The notes under the pieces were generated by a model, which did not search any database, was not told where the DNA came from, and saw only the letters and a program-made list of their open reading frames with translations. From positions 1 to 64,000 of the forward strand of contig DKKL01000007.1 of the NCBI GenBank assembly GCA_002455255.1: a stretch of DNA of 64,000 nucleotides, written 5' to 3'. Positions within the stretch are counted from its first letter, which is position 1; the number at the start of each line of letters is the position of its first letter. Positions 39,871 through 47,675 of the stretch are shown here, one piece after another. The position numbers and the translations under genes were made by a program. This DNA comes from Candidatus Tepidiaquacellales bacterium UBA6667. GTDB lineage: Bacteria; Bacteroidota; Ignavibacteria; Tepidaquicellales; Tepidaquicellaceae.

Positions 39871-40695
39871 CTAAAAATTAAAGAAAAATTTGGAAGTAAG
39901 GTTTATTGACTGTACCGGAGTATCTGAAGTAAGTGAAAGAGGGAAAGTAAATGATGAAGTAGGAAAAAAACTGAAATAAGAAATTTCAACATCTCCGTTA
40001 AACAAACCGAATATATCAAAATTCATACCGGATGCTAATTTAATTCCGGGCATCCATTGACCTGCTGACCAGTAACCAATTGTTTGTTTATAATCATTAT
40101 AATAATATGGATTTCCGTAATATGAACTTGTATATCTGAATGTTTTTGTCCTTTCGATTGATTCATTCATATATACATATCCACCACCGGCAGAAATATA
40201 TAAACTACTGTTTTTTCTTTCTGAAGGATAGAATTTTATATTTGCTAAAATTGGAATTGCTATAGTTCTTGCCCTGTCATATGCCTCTGTATATCTTATA
40301 CCATTATCATATCCTGCAATTATATCACGATTTTTAATATTTCCTTTGCCATGTGAAATAAACGAAGTTTCAAGTTCTAATGACAGTTTTTTATTCAGAT
40401 TCATTCCTCCGGATAAAGAAAACTGTACCGGAGCTAATGAATAACTCGGTTCTTCATAATAATAAGAATTATCATAATAATAACTTTCATCCTGTGAGTA
40501 ACTGATTTTAAATCTGTCTCCGAAGTTTCCGCCAAAATATGATGATAAAGATAATCCTATTCCCAAATAAAATGTATTTTCTTCTTCAGATTCGATTTTT
40601 TGAGCAGAAACCGATTTTTGGAATAAAAATAATACAAAAATGCTTATTAAAATCCTTTTAATTGTGAAACGGATTTGATAATTTAATCGTATCAT
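39871..40695 (-). CDS. Outer-membrane beta-barrel protein
   Basis: This 274-residue protein has a signal peptide (about 1-32, ending SVSAQ) and a barrel-like pattern: amphipathic strands (FYLGIGLSLSSYFGG, LYISAGGGYVYMNES, GDVEISYFSFF) and a C-terminal strand ending in Phe (SKFFFNF), the classical signal for BAM insertion. It is rich in Tyr and Ser in the loops. The family resembles porin-like or PorT/OmpW-type barrels of Bacteroidota, without a specific call. It is divergent from the thioredoxin gene at 40734 with only 38 bases between starts. Confidence 0.68.
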   Translation of the reverse strand: MIRLNYQIRFTIKRILISIFVLFLFQKSVSAQKIESEEENTFYLGIGLSLSSYFGGNFGDRFKISYSQDESYYYDNSYYYEEPSYSLAPVQFSLSGGMNLNKKLSLELETSFISHGKGNIKNRDIIAGYDNGIRYTEAYDRARTIAIPILANIKFYPSERKNSSLYISAGGGYVYMNESIERTKTFRYTSSYYGNPYYYNDYKQTIGYWSAGQWMPGIKLASGMNFDIFGLFNGDVEISYFSFFPTSSFTFPLSLTSDTPVQSINLTSKFFFNF

Positions 40696-40733
40696 ATATA
40701 AATTTTACATAAATTTAAACAAATAGTTCCTAA

Positions 40734-41810
40734 ATGAAAAAGTTATTTTTAATCATAGTTTCAATTTTCATATTGAATAATTCTTCTTATTCATTGAATG
40801 AATTACAATTTGAGGCAGGTAGTTTTAATGATGTTTTGCAAAAAGCAAAATCGGAAAATAAAGTATTGATGATTGATTTTATAACAGACTGGTGCGTCTG
40901 GTGCATACAGACTGATTTAAAAGTTTATACAAATCCTGAAATAATAGATTTCGCTGATAAGAATCAAATCAACTGGAAGGTTGATGCTGAAAAAGGTGAA
41001 GGTATAGATTTAGCCAAGAAGTATAACGTAAAGGGATTTCCGACAATTGTATTTGTTGATGGAGACGGAAATGAAGTTGACAGGATTTACGGTTATATTC
41101 CTCCAAAAGATTTTTTAACACAGATACAAAATATAGCAGCAGGTAAAAAAACCATAAAAGATTTAACAGGAATATATGAATCTAATCCTTCGGATGTAAA
41201 AGCAAATTATGAACTGGGTGAAAAACTCGCATCTATCGGAAGATCAGACGATGCAAAAAAATATTTTGAGTTCGTTGTTACAAATGATGCAGAAAATACT
41301 TCCGGATATTATGATGATGTGATATTTCAAAAAACTTTTGAAAAAGGAGATACTACAGAGATTTTAACTTTAATCGGAAAATATCCCGAATCTAATGTAT
41401 TGAAAGATGCTTACATAACTTTATTCAACAAAGCTATTGAAGTTGATAATAAAGATGGAATAGAATATTACAGAACTATACTTGAAGAAAAGTATAGAGA
41501 TGATGAATTTGCTAATTTTTACATTGGACAGTATTTTTTGGGCAAAGGTTCAAAAATTGCAAAAGACGAAAAAGCTACAAGAGAAATGACTATTGAAGGA
41601 ATTGAATGGGCTGAAAAAAGTGCACCTTACTTTAAAGGAGGTGTTTTTGAGGCAAGTCCAAATAATGTTAAATCTCAGCTTTATTACAACTTAGGTGAAT
41701 ATGATAAATCTCTTGAATATATTAATAATGCATTGAAAATCTGGAGCACGAGAAAAAGTTATCTTGACCAAAAGAAAAAAGTTGAAGATAAACTTGCTGA
41801 GAAAAAATAA
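40734..41810 (+). CDS. Secreted thioredoxin-like protein with TPR tail
   Basis: This 358-residue protein has a signal peptide (about 1-20), a thioredoxin domain (about 30-140) with the active site WCVWC (Cys54, Cys57) and cis-Pro in KGFPTIVFVDGDG, followed by TPR-like helices (about 150-355). The sequence resembles thiol-disulfide proteins with a DUF255/thioredoxin-7-like active site. It would reduce or isomerise disulfides in the periplasm, with the helical part binding a client or partner. It is a single gene with its own terminator. Confidence 0.85.
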   Translation: MKKLFLIIVSIFILNNSSYSLNELQFEAGSFNDVLQKAKSENKVLMIDFITDWCVWCIQTDLKVYTNPEIIDFADKNQINWKVDAEKGEGIDLAKKYNVKGFPTIVFVDGDGNEVDRIYGYIPPKDFLTQIQNIAAGKKTIKDLTGIYESNPSDVKANYELGEKLASIGRSDDAKKYFEFVVTNDAENTSGYYDDVIFQKTFEKGDTTEILTLIGKYPESNVLKDAYITLFNKAIEVDNKDGIEYYRTILEEKYRDDEFANFYIGQYFLGKGSKIAKDEKATREMTIEGIEWAEKSAPYFKGGVFEASPNNVKSQLYYNLGEYDKSLEYINNALKIWSTRKSYLDQKKKVEDKLAEKK

Positions 41811-41836
41811 ATAATTAAATTTTATAGTTTAAAATC

Positions 41837-41864
41837 AAAGCACACAAATTTATTTGTGTGCTTT
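41837..41864. terminator. Bidirectional terminator between convergent genes
   Basis: A perfect 12-bp stem AAAGCACACAAA/TTTGTGTGCTTT with a 4-base loop (41849-41852) is followed by a T tract on the plus strand and an A tract before it. It lies between the thioredoxin gene and the convergent phoD gene. Confidence 0.9.
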
Positions 41865-41866
41865 TT

Positions 41867-43252
41867 TTATTTTGCATTTAATTTGTATGACAGAACTATT
41901 TTTCCCGTATCATCAATTATTTCCATAAGACAATAGTCTTCATCTCCATAAACAAATGATACTTTTCCATAACATCTGCCATCCCCATCATAACCACCTT
42001 GATTAAATAAATTATAACCTACAAAACTTGACCTTTGGCTTACTTTGGTATTATTTACATCTAAAACTGAACTTCCAAATTCCGGAAATACAGAGTTTTC
42101 CCCATCATCAATATAAGCAGAATGTGAATCTCCGGATAATATCAGTAGATTTTCAATTCCTTCAGATTTGATATAATCTATAATTTCATTTTGCTCTTTT
42201 TCAAAACCTGACCATTTATCGATGATATCAAGTTTTATCCTCTCAAATGCATTCATTAAAACTGTATCTCTGATAATTTTTCTGTAAGATGGATTAAACA
42301 TCACCGGCGAAACGATAACTTTCCATTTTGCTTTAGAATTTTTTAGCGATTTTTTGAGCCATGTTTTCTGGTCTTCACCTGAAATTTTATATCCTGCCAA
42401 TATTGAATGATCATCTTTTGCAAAATAATTTCCATTTTCATCAAGTGCATCTTTGTTTGGATTTCTTTGTGTTCTTGTATCAATAATAAAAAACTCTACA
42501 TCACCAAAAGAGAATTTTTGCCATAAACCATTTTCAGCATTTGGTAATTCATAGTGAGGGAAATAAATGTTATATCCGTCAATTGAGTTTTGTTTGGAAG
42601 GGTCAGACCCATCGGAATTATTATACCCAAAATCATGATCATCATATACGTAAGCCACAGGCATCTTGCTTAATACCTTATCCGCAAATGGATATGTTCT
42701 TGTATATTTAGTTTCATAACTACCCGCAATCAAATCAGGTTTAGTAAAAAATCTGTAACCGTATTTTTTCTCTGTTGTATCGGGATATCCCCAGTCACCA
42801 ATTTGAAGAAAAAATCTTAGTGAATCTTCTGAAATAATTTTAAAGATTTCCGGTTTCGATTTATTGTAGTGAGATTGCTGACAAGAGCCAAATCCGAAAG
42901 AGAAGCTATAGTTACCCTTGTTAGGAAATGATTTAAAGCTGTTTATATAATTTCCGGGTTGGTTATTGACAACAGCACGATAGAAATATTTTGTGTTTGG
43001 TTTAAGCGATTTAATTTCCGGTTTTACAAAATTAAAATTTTTCCCTTCTGAAATATATTCATCAGTAAAAATAGAATTACTGAAATTTTCAGATTCCGAA
43101 AGTTCAATTTTTACTGTTGAATTTTCTTCAAGTGTTTTAATGATGAAAGTAGCAGATTTATCAGTTACAGCCCCAACAAAAGGACCTGAAACTATTGAAT
43201 CTGATAAATTATTAAAGTTAAACAAAAAAGATAGAATTAAAATGAGATTCAT
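41867..43252 (-). CDS. phoD: PhoD-family alkaline phosphatase/phosphodiesterase
   Basis: The 461-residue exported protein has an N-terminal fibronectin-like PhoD domain (about 20-105) and the metallophosphoesterase core: GFGSCQQ, IGDWGY, VYDDHDFGYNN, and LSGDSHSAYID, all metal-binding motifs of PhoD. The family hydrolyses phosphomonoesters or phosphodiesters such as teichoic acid using Fe and Ca. A hydrophobic N-terminal segment (1-17) acts as a signal. It converges on the thioredoxin gene and diverges from the lipoprotein gene at 43330 with 77 bases between. Confidence 0.9.
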   Translation of the reverse strand: MNLILILSFLFNFNNLSDSIVSGPFVGAVTDKSATFIIKTLEENSTVKIELSESENFSNSIFTDEYISEGKNFNFVKPEIKSLKPNTKYFYRAVVNNQPGNYINSFKSFPNKGNYSFSFGFGSCQQSHYNKSKPEIFKIISEDSLRFFLQIGDWGYPDTTEKKYGYRFFTKPDLIAGSYETKYTRTYPFADKVLSKMPVAYVYDDHDFGYNNSDGSDPSKQNSIDGYNIYFPHYELPNAENGLWQKFSFGDVEFFIIDTRTQRNPNKDALDENGNYFAKDDHSILAGYKISGEDQKTWLKKSLKNSKAKWKVIVSPVMFNPSYRKIIRDTVLMNAFERIKLDIIDKWSGFEKEQNEIIDYIKSEGIENLLILSGDSHSAYIDDGENSVFPEFGSSVLDVNNTKVSQRSSFVGYNLFNQGGYDGDGRCYGKVSFVYGDEDYCLMEIIDDTGKIVLSYKLNAK

Positions 43253-43329
43253 ATAGGATTATGTATAAATAAGTTTATTTTCTTTATTGAATATATTAAG
43301 TTATTGAATAACAAAAAATACAACAAAAA

Positions 43330-44010
43330 ATGAAAAAACTAATTAAATTTTTATTTTTATTTGTTTTGTTTGTAAGTTTACAATCTTGTTCAAAAGAAAA
43401 CCAACAAACCGGAAACAATACATCTTCTGACGGCAAAACTGAAACAGGCAACAATACTGAAAATAAAGGTTCAAGTGGCAATAGCTCAGGTGATTTAGAA
43501 AACCTTGCTTCAAACGGATTTGAAATTACTTATCAGATATCCGGAATGATGGAAGGTACAAGTACGACAACCGTTAAGAATAAAAGGTTTAAATCTGCAA
43601 TGAAATATGGAATGGCAGGTCAGAATATTGATATTAAAAGCTATAGTGATGGAGATTGGATTTATACAATTATGGATATGGGAGTAATGAAAAAAAATAC
43701 GAAAATGAAAATATCTGAAGATATGAAATCAAAAGATCCGACAAATATAGATTATGGAACTTTGAAAGAGCAACTTGCAAAATATAAAAAAGTCGGCACT
43801 GAAACTATAATTGGTAAAGAGTGTGATATTTATGAAATGTCACCCGGTGCTACAATGAGCGTTTATAACAATATGATTCCATTGAAAATAAAATCTGAAG
43901 GAATGACTTTGGAAGCAACATCGCTGAATCTTGATGCAAATATTTCTGAAAGCGACCTTGACCCTCCCGGTGGAATTACATACGAAGAAGTAAAACTTGG
44001 CGGATATTGA
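43330..44010 (+). CDS. Lipoprotein of unknown function
   Basis: This 226-residue protein has a lipobox (LQSC, Cys20), a low-complexity linker rich in Asn, Gly, Ser and Thr (about 25-55), and a beta-rich domain (about 60-225) beginning ITYQISGMMEGTSTTTVKNKRFKSAMKYG. The pattern of a membrane-anchored calycin-like or DUF4412-type domain is suggestive only. It stands alone on the plus strand between the divergent phoD gene and a terminator. Confidence 0.65.
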   Translation: MKKLIKFLFLFVLFVSLQSCSKENQQTGNNTSSDGKTETGNNTENKGSSGNSSGDLENLASNGFEITYQISGMMEGTSTTTVKNKRFKSAMKYGMAGQNIDIKSYSDGDWIYTIMDMGVMKKNTKMKISEDMKSKDPTNIDYGTLKEQLAKYKKVGTETIIGKECDIYEMSPGATMSVYNNMIPLKIKSEGMTLEATSLNLDANISESDLDPPGGITYEEVKLGGY

Positions 44011-44034
44011 AATAATAAACTGAAATAAGAGTTA

Positions 44035-44060
44035 AAAAAACCGGTTTAAGCCGGTTTTTT
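44035..44060. terminator. Bidirectional terminator
   Basis: A perfect 10-bp stem AAAAAACCGG/CCGGTTTTTT with a 6-base loop lies 24 bases after the lipoprotein stop on the plus strand and 12 bases after the DUF4404-like gene on the minus strand, with T tracts both ways. Confidence 0.9.
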
Positions 44061-44072
44061 TATGTTTAAAAA

Positions 44073-44324
44073 TTAAATACCCATATTCGAAAGCATAATA
44101 GAAATTTCATTTACATTTTTCGTAAGAGTTGGATGATCTTTTTCAAATTCAAGAGCTGCTATTCGCAAATTGTTCAACGCATTTTTTACGGGATTGGAAT
44201 GATGTTCAGTTGAGTTAAGTTCATTTCTTAAATTATCAATATGAATCATCAATTCCTGCTTTTGAAATTCAGGTAAACTGCAAGCCCTTACCTCATCTTC
44301 AAGTTGAGTTAGTTTATCAAGCAT
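44073..44324 (-). CDS. DUF4404-like small protein
   Basis: The 83-residue cytoplasmic protein is predicted to be two amphipathic helices with a short link. The C-terminus, FEKDHPTL ... ISIMLSNMGI, matches the end of the DUF4404 family, which has no known role. Its ATG (44324) overlaps the stop of the 45-residue membrane peptide by 8 bases, so translation is coupled. It is the last gene of the operon that starts at 45848. Confidence 0.68.
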   Translation of the reverse strand: MLDKLTQLEDEVRACSLPEFQKQELMIHIDNLRNELNSTEHHSNPVKNALNNLRIAALEFEKDHPTLTKNVNEISIMLSNMGI

Positions 44325-44454
44325 AGTTATTGTTTTTTAGAAAATAGTAAATATAAGAAAAAGAAATAACCAGTATCAATCCTGAAACCGGTGATATAAA
44401 TAAAGAAGAAACAACAAAAACAGTTAGTAATAATATTGAAAAAAACTTAATCAT
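44317..44454 (-). CDS. 45-residue membrane peptide
   Basis: An ATG at 44454 opens a 45-codon frame ending in TGA at 44319-44317. The product has two hydrophobic segments (about residues 3-19 and 24-38) split by SPVSG, so it should form a membrane hairpin with a basic-polar tail. It begins 8 bases inside the end of the PIN toxin gene and ends 8 bases inside the DUF4404-like gene. Overlap at both ends is the main evidence that it is a real gene. Its function is unknown. Confidence 0.62.
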   Translation of the reverse strand: MIKFFSILLLTVFVVSSLFISPVSGLILVISFSYIYYFLKNNNYA

Positions 44455-44857
44455 TTTTTAATAATTTAGAGAACTCTTCTAATGTAATAATATTGATTTT
44501 CGGATATTTTAAATCTTTCACATGATTAAAATGTTTGTCTTCTGTAACTAAAAAGTCTGCCTGACTTGATAAATAAGTATCTATAAATTTATTATCATCT
44601 TTATCCACAGAAATTAAATTCCATTTGAAATATATATTTACAAGTTCTATATTGTTTAATGTATGAAATAATGAATAAAATAATTCTGAAGATTTTTTAC
44701 CGAAAATTTTTGCTATGATTTCTCTGTATTCAAACAATATGTCATTTGAAATCAAGATATCAAATTTTTCCTCAAGAAATTGTTTGTAAATAAAATGATT
44801 TTTAGACTTTTCTGGTAAAATTGATATAAGAATGTTAGTATCTAATACAATTCTCAT
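44447..44857 (-). CDS. PIN-domain ribonuclease toxin
   Basis: The 136-residue PIN domain of the VapC/PIN_3 type has the acidic residues of the active site in RIVLDTNILIS (Asp6), a central Glu and DNKFIDTYLSSQADFLVTEDKHF (Asp pair), with the usual length for the family. Such toxins cleave RNA and are held inactive by a linked antitoxin. Its ATG overlaps the stop of the upstream 67-residue gene by 4 bases, which is the normal order antitoxin then toxin. It is followed with overlap by the 45-residue membrane peptide. Confidence 0.88.
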   Translation of the reverse strand: MRIVLDTNILISILPEKSKNHFIYKQFLEEKFDILISNDILFEYREIIAKIFGKKSSELFYSLFHTLNNIELVNIYFKWNLISVDKDDNKFIDTYLSSQADFLVTEDKHFNHVKDLKYPKINIITLEEFSKLLKND

Positions 44858-45057
44858 TTATCGTCTGGAATTCTAAAATGAAGATTTTTATAGTCTTCAA
44901 TTTGTTTTTCATCATAATTTGAATTTTTTATCTCTAACATTAATTTATCATTTAAATAATTTTTTAAAAAATTTTTTAATGAAATAAGTTCTTCCTCAGA
45001 CTTATGAGATTCAAACAATTTTAAAATTTCGATTTGAGTTTTATTTAAATTATTCAT
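44854..45057 (-). CDS. Likely antitoxin of the PIN toxin
   Basis: This 67-residue, strongly charged, helical protein is encoded directly upstream of the PIN toxin with a 4-base overlap (ATGA). No AbrB, RHH or other DNA-binding fold is recognised. By position and size it is the antitoxin. It follows the stop of the TPR-like gene by 5 bases, so the pair is embedded in a larger operon. Confidence 0.7.
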   Translation of the reverse strand: MNNLNKTQIEILKLFESHKSEEELISLKNFLKNYLNDKLMLEIKNSNYDEKQIEDYKNLHFRIPDDK

Positions 45058-45062
45058 ATAAT

Positions 45063-45848
45063 TTATTTTGATATTTTTTTATCATACTCTTTTTGGACAA
45101 TATTTTTTACAAATCCTGATTCCGGATTGTATGTATATGCCTTATCAATATATTCTTTTGCTTTAGCAATATCACCATCTTTATCCCTTTTAATCAATGA
45201 GAAAGCCATATATCCGCTTGCAAGGTCTGCTCCCCAATCAGGATAATATTCTGCTTTTTCTTTTCTGATTTTAAAATAATCTACTGAATTTTGAAGAATA
45301 TCTATTGCCTTATCATATCCGCCTCCGAAAGCAGCAGGTGTATAAAATGTTGAAATTCCTTTAATAAGAAATAATCTCGGATTGTTTGGTTCATTTGCTT
45401 TTGCCAACTCTTCTGACTGATTGGATGCTGCAACAATATCCATCATTTTATCTTGCTCGTAAATAAATCTGTTAAAATTTAAAGCCATTTGCAAAACATA
45501 AGCATCAGCAAAGTTAGGATTTTTTTCAATGGATTTATCAATTGAGTTCATCGCTGCAACATTATATTTTTTCAAATCACTTTTATCATCATTCTGCATA
45601 TAAGTTGTAGCTATATTATACTCAGTAAAAGCGATATAATAATATACCAGCCATTCCTCTTGTTTAAGTTGCAAAATTCTTTCGAACTGACCTCTAACTT
45701 TTATGAGTTCTTTTCTTTCATATTTATCCGCTGCAGCGTATAGATTTTTTTTTGCGGCAATCATTGCATCAGAAAACTCATCTGCTTTGGAATTTTTAAA
45801 AGAAAAAGTAAAAAGAAATAAAACAGTAATAATTAAAAAAATTTTCAT
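45063..45848 (-). CDS. Secreted TPR-like protein of unknown function
   Basis: The 261-residue protein has a signal peptide (about 1-22) and then a chain of helix pairs resembling TPRs (for example YIAFTEYNIATTYMQ, AMNSIDKSIEKNPNFADAYVLQMAL, AKEYIDKAYTYNPESGF). It would act in the periplasm. It is the first gene of the operon that carries the PIN toxin, and its promoter region contains the AAAGTACTTT operator shared with the winged-helix regulator operon at 51524. Confidence 0.75.
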   Translation of the reverse strand: MKIFLIITVLFLFTFSFKNSKADEFSDAMIAAKKNLYAAADKYERKELIKVRGQFERILQLKQEEWLVYYYIAFTEYNIATTYMQNDDKSDLKKYNVAAMNSIDKSIEKNPNFADAYVLQMALNFNRFIYEQDKMMDIVAASNQSEELAKANEPNNPRLFLIKGISTFYTPAAFGGGYDKAIDILQNSVDYFKIRKEKAEYYPDWGADLASGYMAFSLIKRDKDGDIAKAKEYIDKAYTYNPESGFVKNIVQKEYDKKISK

Positions 45849-45876
45849 ATTTAGTTGATGTAAATTTAAGTTTTAT

Positions 45877-45895
45877 TGTGTGAAAATTTCACACA
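45877..45895. promoter_or_regulatory. 19-bp palindrome in the leader of the TPR-PIN operon
   Basis: TGTGTGAAA-A-TTTCACACA is a perfect 9-bp inverted repeat with a single centre base, 29 bases upstream of the start at 45848. It contains TGTGA and TCACA half sites like those of CRP/FNR proteins but with 5 instead of 6 bases between them. It could be a second operator or an RNA hairpin in the leader. Confidence 0.45.
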
Positions 45896-45896
45896 C

Positions 45897-45923
45897 AAAG
45901 TACTTTAAAATATAAAGTACTTT
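45897..45923. promoter_or_regulatory. Paired AAAGTACTTT operator, copy 1
   Basis: Two perfect palindromes AAAGTACTTT (45897-45906 and 45914-45923) are 17 bp apart start to start with a 7-bp AT spacer, 49 bases upstream of the TPR gene start. The same arrangement lies before the gene at 51524, which forms an operon with a winged-helix regulator. Half-site identity and equal spacing suggest the same protein binds both. Confidence 0.65.
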
Positions 45924-46114
45924 GTAAACTTAATTATAAAATCTTATAAAATCAATATTAAAATACATTTAAAAAGAGAAGAATTAAATGTTCATATATA
46001 GCCCTATTGTTGAAAGCAGAATTGATTTTACTAAAATTTTGACCTGTTTTTAAGTAAAATACAACGAAATGTGAATTGAAAATGAGGCATAAAAAGTTTA
46101 AATTTATAAGATAC

Positions 46115-46189
46115 GGAGCCGTAGTTCAGTTTGGTTAGAACGCTTGACTGTCACTCAAGAGGTCGCGAGTTCGAGTCTCGTCGGTTCCG
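46115..46189 (+). tRNA. tRNA-Asp (GTC)
   Basis: A complete cloverleaf is visible: acceptor GGAGCCG/CGGTTCC, D arm with GTTCAGTTTGGTTAGAAC, anticodon stem CTTGA/TCAAG with loop CTGTCAC giving anticodon GTC, and T arm GCGAG-TTCGAGT-CTCGT. The discriminator is G. No CCA is encoded. A terminator hairpin follows 16 bases later. Confidence 0.97.
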
Positions 46190-46204
46190 CAAGATATATA
46201 ACTC

Positions 46205-46238
46205 AAAGCCGGTGTTTGAATAAAACATCGGCTTTTTT
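46205..46238 (+). terminator. Terminator of tRNA-Asp
   Basis: A 13-bp stem with one G-T wobble (AAAGCCGGTGTTT/AAACATCGGCTTT) and a 5-base loop is followed by six T. It belongs to the tRNA-Asp transcript. Confidence 0.9.
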
Positions 46239-46362
46239 ATTTACATTTGTTAAATATTTTCCTTAAAATAGCAAATATAAGCTAATATTATCCATTTACC
46301 AAACTATTCGTTTTGTTATGGTTTTATGTTTTTTACAATCTAATTAAACTCTTCCTTCTAAC

Positions 46363-46394
46363 TTGACAAATATATCCGTTACGGATATATTTGT
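46363..46394 (+). promoter_or_regulatory. PadR promoter with embedded palindromic operator
   Basis: TTGACA (46363-46368), a 17-bp spacer and TATATT (46386-46391) form a near-consensus promoter; TATATTTG (46386-46393) also fits the Bacteroidota -7 box TAnnTTTG. A perfect palindrome, ACAAATATATCCGT-T-ACGGATATATTTGT (46366-46394), covers both elements and the spacer. The start codon at 46399 is 5 bases beyond it, so the mRNA should be leaderless or nearly so. This looks like an autorepression site for the PadR regulator. Confidence 0.82.
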
Positions 46395-46398
46395 ATAA

Positions 46399-46758
46399 AT
46401 GGCTAATAAAAATAAATCTACTCTAACTCCTGCGGTTCTTCACATTCTTCTTGCTCTTTCGAATGGTGATAAACATGGTTATGGAATAATGAAACAAGTT
46501 GAATCGGATTCTAACGGAAAAGTTAAAATGGGTCCGGGTACTCTCTACGGTTCTATAAACCGTATGATTGAGGCAGGTTTAATAATTGAATCAGATAAAA
46601 AAATTGATTCAAACCTCGATGATGAAAGAAGAATTTATTATAAAATTTCAGGTGAAGGAAAAAAAGCCCTTGAAGCGGAACTTGACCGATATCGTGAAGT
46701 TGTATCAGTCGCAAAGAAAATAAATATTTTCCCCGAAAAAATTGCATATGAATCTTAA
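46399..46758 (+). CDS. PadR-family transcriptional regulator
   Basis: The 119-residue protein is a PadR winged-helix repressor (LLALSNGDKHGYGIMKQVES ... GPGTLYGSINRMIEAGLI ... DERRIYYKISGEGKKALEAEL), with the typical C-terminal dimerisation helix. PadR proteins repress detoxification or transport genes and are released by small ligands. Its own promoter carries a perfect 29-bp palindrome. The 3' end overlaps the start of the membrane protein gene by 11 bases, as in typical PadR-transport pairs. Confidence 0.92.
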   Translation: MANKNKSTLTPAVLHILLALSNGDKHGYGIMKQVESDSNGKVKMGPGTLYGSINRMIEAGLIIESDKKIDSNLDDERRIYYKISGEGKKALEAELDRYREVVSVAKKINIFPEKIAYES

Positions 46759-47527
46759 AAATATAAATACATTCAGGAATTGGTATTCAAAATTAATTAA
46801 GCTATATCCTGAAAAATTTTACAAAAGATTTGCTCATCAAATGGAGCAAACATTTAATGACCAATTAAAAGAGAAAAAAAACGGAGGTAACAATTTAACC
46901 GGATTTATAATATATACTTTCCTCGAAACATTTTCGCAAATTTTTAAATCAAACTTAAAGAATATATTTATGAATCACAAAAGTTTAATCAAATTAGGTA
47001 TCGGAACAATCTTAATTCTTATGATACCGCTTATCGCTATGCAATTTACAATTGAAGTCAACTGGAACTTCTTTGATTTTGCAATTATGTTTATAATGAT
47101 TTTTGGAACAGGATCGGCATTTCTGTTTATTTCAAAAAAAGCAGTCAACTGGACTTATAAAATAGCCGTAGCACTTGCAGTTATCACTTCATTTCTCATA
47201 ATCTGGTCAAATCTCGCAGTCGGTATCATTGGCAATGAAGATAACCCGGCAAACTTATTATTTTTTGTTGTTATTGCTATTGGATTGATTGGTATAATAA
47301 TTTCTCAATTCAAACCTCTGGGAATGTCAAATGCTCTTTTTGCTACTGCTATTGCTCAGTTCTTAGTACCGTTTATTGCTTTGGCGATATGGCAACCTGA
47401 ATTTAATTCCGGAGTTATTCAAGTTATCGCATTTAATTTCTTTTTTGTTTTCCTTTGGATTTTATCAGCATTATTGTTCAGGAAATCAAGTGAACTAAAC
47501 GAAACAAAACTGAAAACTATAAGCTAA
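46748..47527 (+). CDS. Multi-spanning membrane protein coupled to PadR
   Basis: The 259-residue protein has a cytoplasmic N-terminal region of about 75 residues (MNLKNINTFRNWYSKLIKLYPEKF, a helical pattern seen in PadR-associated permeases) and then about six membrane helices (about 82-250). The ATG at 46748 is preferred to the TTG two codons earlier. The first residues overlap the end of the padR gene. The substrate or role is not known; by context it is the target that PadR controls. Confidence 0.72.
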   Translation: MNLKNINTFRNWYSKLIKLYPEKFYKRFAHQMEQTFNDQLKEKKNGGNNLTGFIIYTFLETFSQIFKSNLKNIFMNHKSLIKLGIGTILILMIPLIAMQFTIEVNWNFFDFAIMFIMIFGTGSAFLFISKKAVNWTYKIAVALAVITSFLIIWSNLAVGIIGNEDNPANLLFFVVIAIGLIGIIISQFKPLGMSNALFATAIAQFLVPFIALAIWQPEFNSGVIQVIAFNFFFVFLWILSALLFRKSSELNETKLKTIS

Positions 47528-47570
47528 GTAAATTTTAATACATCAGTCTGAAACATTTGAAACTTCACCA

Positions 47571-47600
47571 CGAATTTACTCGAATTAACACGAATTACAC
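47571..47600. repeat. Three 10-bp units beginning CGAATT
   Basis: CGAATTTACT, CGAATTAACA and CGAATTACAC follow one another exactly, giving three units of period 10. The stretch sits in the gap between the PadR-membrane pair and its terminator. Its role is unknown; similar CGAATT-rich tandem stretches occur in intergenic DNA of diverse bacteria (from memory). Confidence 0.6.
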
Positions 47601-47622
47601 AAATGATAATAAATTATTAAAC

Positions 47623-47650
47623 AAAAAAGCCTGCATTAGCAGGCTTTTTT
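47623..47650. terminator. Bidirectional terminator
   Basis: A perfect 12-bp stem AAAAAAGCCTGC/GCAGGCTTTTTT with a 4-base loop lies between the convergent membrane protein gene (plus) and the small secreted protein gene (minus). Confidence 0.92.
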
Positions 47651-47675
47651 ATTTATAAAAAAAATGAATAATACT

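Noticed and set aside
47571..47600. Short CRISPR array
   Set aside because: Only three 10-bp units with no spacers and no cas genes nearby.
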